A stretch of 64,000 bases of DNA from Streptomyces fuscichromogenes (lineage in GTDB: Bacteria > Actinomycetota > Actinomycetes > Streptomycetales > Streptomycetaceae), in contig NZ_BMML01000011.1 of the NCBI RefSeq assembly GCF_014645815.1, positions 1 through 64,000 of the forward strand, read 5' to 3'. Below, in pieces: positions 60,654 through 64,000 of the stretch. Under the pieces are notes generated by a model. The model was not told the origin of the DNA. It was given only the letters and a program-made list of their open reading frames with translations, and made no database searches. The translations under genes and the position numbers were made by a program. How positions within the stretch are numbered: the stretch's first letter is position 1; each line of letters starts with the position of its first letter.

Positions 60654-61091
60654 TCATCCGGTGCGCCGGCGCTCGTCCTGGTCGAGGAGCATGTAAGGGT
60701 GCAGGACCGGGCCGAGCACGGCGATGATCACGGCTACGGCCAGTGTGACGACGATCTCCGTGTGCGGCAGCACCGGGGTGAGCAGCCAGGTGCCGATCAC
60801 CGCGATGACGAGCAGGGCGATTTTCGCGGCGACGAGCCGGGGCAGCGATGGCCGGGGACCGTGGGACTGCTCGCCCCGGGACCTCCGGCGTGACTGGACC
60901 AGGTGCGCCAACGGCGCCACGACCAGCACGATGAGGGACAGCCGCAGGGCGTGCTGCCACAGGGGACCGGACTGCACCAGCCAGAGGGCGCCGATTGTCA
61001 CGCCGGCGAACATGTATCGGACGCGGTCCCGGACCGAGATGGCGGGTGTGGCCCTGTGTCGTTCCGTCCGAAGCCCTGAATGGGATGACAT
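60654..61091 (-). CDS. Small four-helix membrane protein of unknown function
   Basis: A 145-residue protein with four predicted membrane helices (YMFAGVTIGALWLVQSGPL; ALRLSLIVLVVAPLAHLV; AAKIALLVIAVIGTWLLT; VVTLAVAVIIAVLGPVLH), a basic loop (QSRRRSRGEQ) and a charged C-terminus (DQDERRRTG). AAGGAG lies just upstream of ATG 61091. I do not recognise the family; DUF-type actinobacterial membrane proteins of this size are common. It is 76 bp downstream of the MBL-fold gene and on the same strand, so they may be co-transcribed. Confidence 0.7.
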   Translation of the reverse strand: MSSHSGLRTERHRATPAISVRDRVRYMFAGVTIGALWLVQSGPLWQHALRLSLIVLVVAPLAHLVQSRRRSRGEQSHGPRPSLPRLVAAKIALLVIAVIGTWLLTPVLPHTEIVVTLAVAVIIAVLGPVLHPYMLLDQDERRRTG

Positions 61092-61167
61092 GGCACTCCT
61101 TCGTGGTGGGGTTGGATCGGGTGGCAAGACGCGAGAAGCGCGGAGTGGGGTGGCCGCACGGGAGCGG

Positions 61168-62169
61168 TCAGCGACGCAGAGGGATCCGGATGAGGTCTTC
61201 GCCGACGATCAGCCGGCCGTCGAACGCGTCGGCCGCCTCGTGCCAGCGGGGCCTGTCGAGCTCGGCGGGCACGAGATGGCTGAGCACGAGTGTGCCGACC
61301 CCGGCCTTCTGCGCGATCAGTCCGGCCTCACGGATCGGGGTGTGCGCGGTCGCGTGATGTGCGACCATCGCCCGCTCGCGGGCTGTCTCGCCGCGGTAGG
61401 CACGCTGCACCCACTGCTCGTCGATGGCCTCGTGCACGAGCACGTCGGCCCCGGTGGCGAGGGTGACGACGTTGTCGCACGGACCTGTGTCACCGGAGAA
61501 CACCACGGATCCCTCAGCGGTGTCGAAGCGGAACGCGTACGCCGGGGTCATCGGGGCGTGATGCACGAGGATCGCGGTAACCCGCACCAACTCGTCCTCG
61601 TAGACGCGGAACGGCTCCATCGGCGGTGCCGGCGCGGTGGCGGGGTCGAAGGGAACGCCCGCCGGCAGCTCGATGTCGGCGGCCGCCAGGAGGCGATCAG
61701 GGTGACTGCGGCCGTTGTCGCGCATCCGGTCGTTGATGTCGGTGGCGAACGCCTGGTGGAGATGGCGCACCGTGGCGGCGAACCCCGGCGTGGGGTCGTC
61801 CGGGCATGCCACCTCCCGCGGGCCCAGGTCGGCGGCTGCCGTCGGCAGGCCGCCGCGGGAGCCGGGACCCAGGAGCCGGGCCGGCCGCGCCAGGTTCTCC
61901 AGATTCTGGTACCAGCCGAACAACAGCAGGTTCGCCAGGTCGGCGATGTGGTCGGAGTGCAGGTGGGTCACGAAGCCCGCCCGCAGGCGGGAGAGGTCCA
62001 GCCCCGCGAGCTTGACCTGTCGGCAGGCACCGTATCCGAAATCCACCAGGTAGACGGCGCCGCCGAGGACCACCGCCGAGGCGATGCCCGCGCGGGACGC
62101 TCGGACCCGCGGCCCGCCCGCCGTGCCGAGCAGGACGATCTCGGTCCCGGGAGTACTGGGTTCCCTCAC
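61168..62169 (-). CDS. MBL-fold metallohydrolase (RNase Z/arylsulfatase-like)
   Basis: A 333-residue metallo-beta-lactamase-fold protein. The metal motif is THLHSDHIADL (HxHxDH, about residues 68-78), a later Asp in VVFSGDTGPCDNVV, and His in LVLSHLVP. The EIVLLGTAGGPRV start is typical of the RNase Z/AtsA-like branch, which includes hydrolases of small esters and lactones as well as tRNA processing enzymes. I chose GTG 62169 (GAGAGGG upstream); the open frame runs into the LysR gene. It is divergent from a LysR regulator, so it is more likely a regulated catabolic enzyme than RNase Z. Confidence 0.85.
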   Translation of the reverse strand: MREPSTPGTEIVLLGTAGGPRVRASRAGIASAVVLGGAVYLVDFGYGACRQVKLAGLDLSRLRAGFVTHLHSDHIADLANLLLFGWYQNLENLARPARLLGPGSRGGLPTAAADLGPREVACPDDPTPGFAATVRHLHQAFATDINDRMRDNGRSHPDRLLAAADIELPAGVPFDPATAPAPPMEPFRVYEDELVRVTAILVHHAPMTPAYAFRFDTAEGSVVFSGDTGPCDNVVTLATGADVLVHEAIDEQWVQRAYRGETARERAMVAHHATAHTPIREAGLIAQKAGVGTLVLSHLVPAELDRPRWHEAADAFDGRLIVGEDLIRIPLRR

Positions 62170-62228
62170 TGGCGGCCCTCTCTGTGCTGGGATTTGCGTT
62201 ATCCCGATTGCACACAAGGCCGCGCCAT

Positions 62229-62246
62229 ATAACAAATACAAGTTAT
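62229..62246. promoter_or_regulatory. Probable LysR binding site between the MBL and LysR genes
   Basis: ataacaaatacaagttat has perfect 5-bp arms (ataac/gttat) and an AT-rich centre. It lies in the 118-bp divergent gap, 60 bp from the MBL start and 42 bp from the LysR start, where a LysR regulator would bind. Confidence 0.55.
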
Positions 62247-62287
62247 CGTCGCGGGGGCATAGAGAATTCCTATGGCAGGAGCGGGAC

Positions 62288-63175
62288 GTGGAGCGGCGCC
62301 AGATCGAGTACTTCCTCGCTGTCATCGACCACGCCGGGATCACGGCGGCGGCGACCGCGCTGCACGTCTCCCAGCCGTCACTCTCACACGCCATCAAGCT
62401 CCTGGAGTCGGACCTCGGCGCGAAGCTGTTTCACCGGATGCCCCGGGGGGTGCGGCTCACCCCCGCCGGGGAGGCCTTCGCCGGCTCCGCACGGCGCGTG
62501 CTGCGCGAACTGGACGCCGGTCGCGCCGCGGTGAAGGCGGTGTCCGGGCTCGTCGCGGGGCGGCTCGACCTGGTGTCGCTGCCGGGCCTGCTGCTCGACC
62601 CGCTCGCCGGGGCGGTCGGGCGGTTCCGGACCAGGTACCCGGAGGTCAAGGTGCGCATCGTGCCCGCCGAGCGGCCTCAGGCGGTCCGCGAGGCAGTGCG
62701 CTCCGGGGCGGCCGAACTGGGGCTGACCGACCACATAGACCCCGGGGAGCGCGATCTCGCCGGTGATCTGGTGGCCGAGCACGAGATGGTCGTCGCGCTC
62801 CCGCCGGGCAGCACTCCACCGCCCGGCGGCGTGTTCCCGGTCTCCCACCTGCGGGACCTGGACCTGGTCACCGGTGCTCGCGGCATGGTGGTCGACCTGC
62901 TGACGCAGGCCAGCGCTGAGACCGAGAGCGAGCTCACGCCGGCCGTGGAGATCGGGCTCCGTGCCTCCTCGCTGTACCTCGTGCTCGCCGGCGCCGGCGC
63001 CGCGGTGCTGCCCCGCCCCCTGGCCGAACTCGGCCGCCCGCACGGCGTAGTCATCGCCCCGCTCGATCCGCCGAAACGCCGCCAGGGCTACCTCATGCGC
63101 CGCGCGGCCCCGCTGTCCCCGGCCGCCCGGGCCATGCACACGCTCCTGCTGTCCGGCCGACCGGGCCCGAGCTGA
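62288..63175 (+). CDS. LysR-family transcriptional regulator
   Basis: A 295-residue LTTR with the N-terminal winged helix RRQIEYFLAVIDHAGITAAATALHVSQPSLSHAIKLLESDLGAKLFHR and an effector domain (GRLDLVSLPGLLLDPLAGAVGRFRTRYPEVKVRIV; ELGLTDHI; VLPRPLAELGR). AGGAG (62277-62281) lies six bases before GTG 62288. It is divergent from the MBL-fold hydrolase, its likely target. The co-inducer is unknown. Confidence 0.92.
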   Translation: MERRQIEYFLAVIDHAGITAAATALHVSQPSLSHAIKLLESDLGAKLFHRMPRGVRLTPAGEAFAGSARRVLRELDAGRAAVKAVSGLVAGRLDLVSLPGLLLDPLAGAVGRFRTRYPEVKVRIVPAERPQAVREAVRSGAAELGLTDHIDPGERDLAGDLVAEHEMVVALPPGSTPPPGGVFPVSHLRDLDLVTGARGMVVDLLTQASAETESELTPAVEIGLRASSLYLVLAGAGAAVLPRPLAELGRPHGVVIAPLDPPKRRQGYLMRRAAPLSPAARAMHTLLLSGRPGPS

Positions 63176-63438
63176 GCCCTCCCGGCGACGCGGGCGAAGG
63201 CCGGCGCCCGTCGGTGGCGCGCGGGTCGGCGGGCCGGTGGCTTTACGACTTCCGCACCGGCCTGGCACGTCTGACCTCGGCATCTTCGCCCATGCGCCTC
63301 TTGTGAGCTTCCCCCTGCTGTGGGGACCATGACCGGATCCGCAGGACGACAGGCCGGCCGCAGGTCCCGGATCCGGTCCTTGAGCACGGTCAGGCCGCGG
63401 CCGCCCGGCCGCCCTTCGACCGGGAACTGGTACCCGTC

Positions 63439-64000
63439 GTGCAAGCGATCGGGAACCTTATGCCGCCCCTGTCCGACGAGACTCTCCTGATCGTCCGACG
63501 GTTTGCGATGGAGGGGGTGCCGGGCGAGGAACCGGTGGACCTGACGGCAGGCGGGAGGGTGAGGGTGGAGGAGCGCCAGGTCCCCGGACCGGAGGGCGGC
63601 CCGGACGTCACGCTGCTGATTCTCAGTCCGGCCGAGGACCGCGGTCCCAAAGCGGGCATCTTCCATGTTCACGGAGGCCCGTTCCTCCTCGACGGCAGTG
63701 CGGTCGTGGTGTCGGTCGAGTACCGCCTGGCCCCGGAGCACCCGGGCCCGGCGCCTGTCGAGGACTGCTACGCCGGGCTGGTGTGGACGGCGAAGAACGC
63801 GCCCGAGCTCGGCATCGACCGCGAGCATCTCCTCGTCTCCGGGTACCAGCGCCGGCGGCGGTCTTGCGGCGGGCCTCGCGCGCTGCTCGCCCGCGACCGG
63901 GCCTTCCCGAAGCTGAGCCACCAGGTACTGAGCTGCCCCATGCTCGACGACCGCTTCGAGACGTACAGCAGCCGCATGCTGGATCGGGAGGGACTCTGGG
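63439..64000 (+). pseudogene. Broken alpha/beta hydrolase (LipH/HSL type), running off the window
   Basis: From GTG 63439 or ATG 63460 the frame reads MPPLSDETLLIVRRFAMEGV...GIFHVHGG, then jumps to FLLDGSAVVVSVEYRLAPEHPGPAPVEDCYAGLVWTAKNAPELGIDREHLLVSG. The roughly 15 residues that normally follow HGG are deleted. At 63844 one extra base, and near 63880 two extra bases, put 13 codons out of frame. The expected SGASAGGGLAAGLALLA becomes SGYQRRRRSCGGPRALLA, removing the catalytic Ser. The frame then continues normally (RDRAFPKLSHQVLSCPMLDDRFETYSSRMLD). The product cannot be an active esterase. Confidence 0.72.

Noticed and set aside
1..64000. tRNA, rRNA and riboswitch search by eye
   Set aside because: No cloverleaf, rRNA core sequence or recognisable riboswitch was seen in the intergenic gaps.

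Overview
The window is high-GC actinobacterial DNA, most likely from a Streptomyces chromosome. The signs are strong GC3 codon bias with long spurious antisense frames, GTG starts, a conservon (cvnABCD), many secreted glycoside hydrolases, StrR-, PadR- and MerR-type regulators, and dre-like (DasR-type) operators. Functions are read from motifs and family knowledge; no search was run.

Layout. (1) 1-12.8 kb: the 3' end of a nonribosomal peptide synthetase (A-PCP-C-A-PCP-C-A-PCP-TE, 5' end outside the window), a class I methyltransferase, a convergent PadR/ABC-ATPase/permease operon with a palindromic operator, and a StrR-like ParB-fold regulator. This looks like the edge of a peptide biosynthetic cluster with export and control genes. 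(2) 13.3-16.5 kb: a secreted GH76 protein and a cytoplasmic GH3 NagZ-like enzyme, with a LacI-type palindrome and dre-like boxes. (3) 16.7-22.0 kb: a tightly overlapping operon of a PhyH-type Fe(II)/2OG dioxygenase, a DUF6271-type protein, a PLP fold-III amino-acid decarboxylase, a GNAT acetyltransferase and an MFS exporter. It reads as a compact small-molecule pathway that I cannot match to a known product. (4) 22.0-23.6 kb: a LuxR-type regulator overlapping a methyltransferase. (5) 23.8-36.0 kb: a five-gene overlapping operon, DUF4132-like / 1646-residue protein / MoxR AAA+ ATPase / DUF5682-VWA fusion / SWIM protein. It resembles the poorly understood E. coli yehI-L-M-P-Q set. (6) 36.4-44.6 kb: DUF5997-like protein, a LysR-effector-domain-only protein with a basic tail, an O-methyltransferase, a DHA2 MFS pump, a Tat-exported GH127 with a LamG-like insert, a HAD phosphatase and an Lrp/AsnC regulator.

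(7) 44.8-52.8 kb is a scarred, mobile-element-rich stretch. It holds a truncated native FUSC transporter followed by an intact but compositionally different homologue, two transposase remnants, a dead secreted HNH nuclease, and a decayed DrrA-type ABC ATPase. The ATPase is split by a 2.19-kb insertion that consists of an IS982-like element plus a MerR gene. Three copies of the same terminal sequence and a 6-bp target repeat suggest that the IS and the MerR gene moved as one unit. (8) 52.8-64 kb: an orphan sugar-binding lipoprotein, the cvnABCD conservon, an esterase divergent from a TetR regulator, a small membrane protein, an MBL-fold hydrolase divergent from a LysR regulator, and a broken esterase that runs off the end.

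The strongest candidates for undescribed biology are the yeh-like MoxR/VWA/SWIM operon, the PhyH/decarboxylase operon with shared dre-like control, and the IS982-mobilised MerR cassette.
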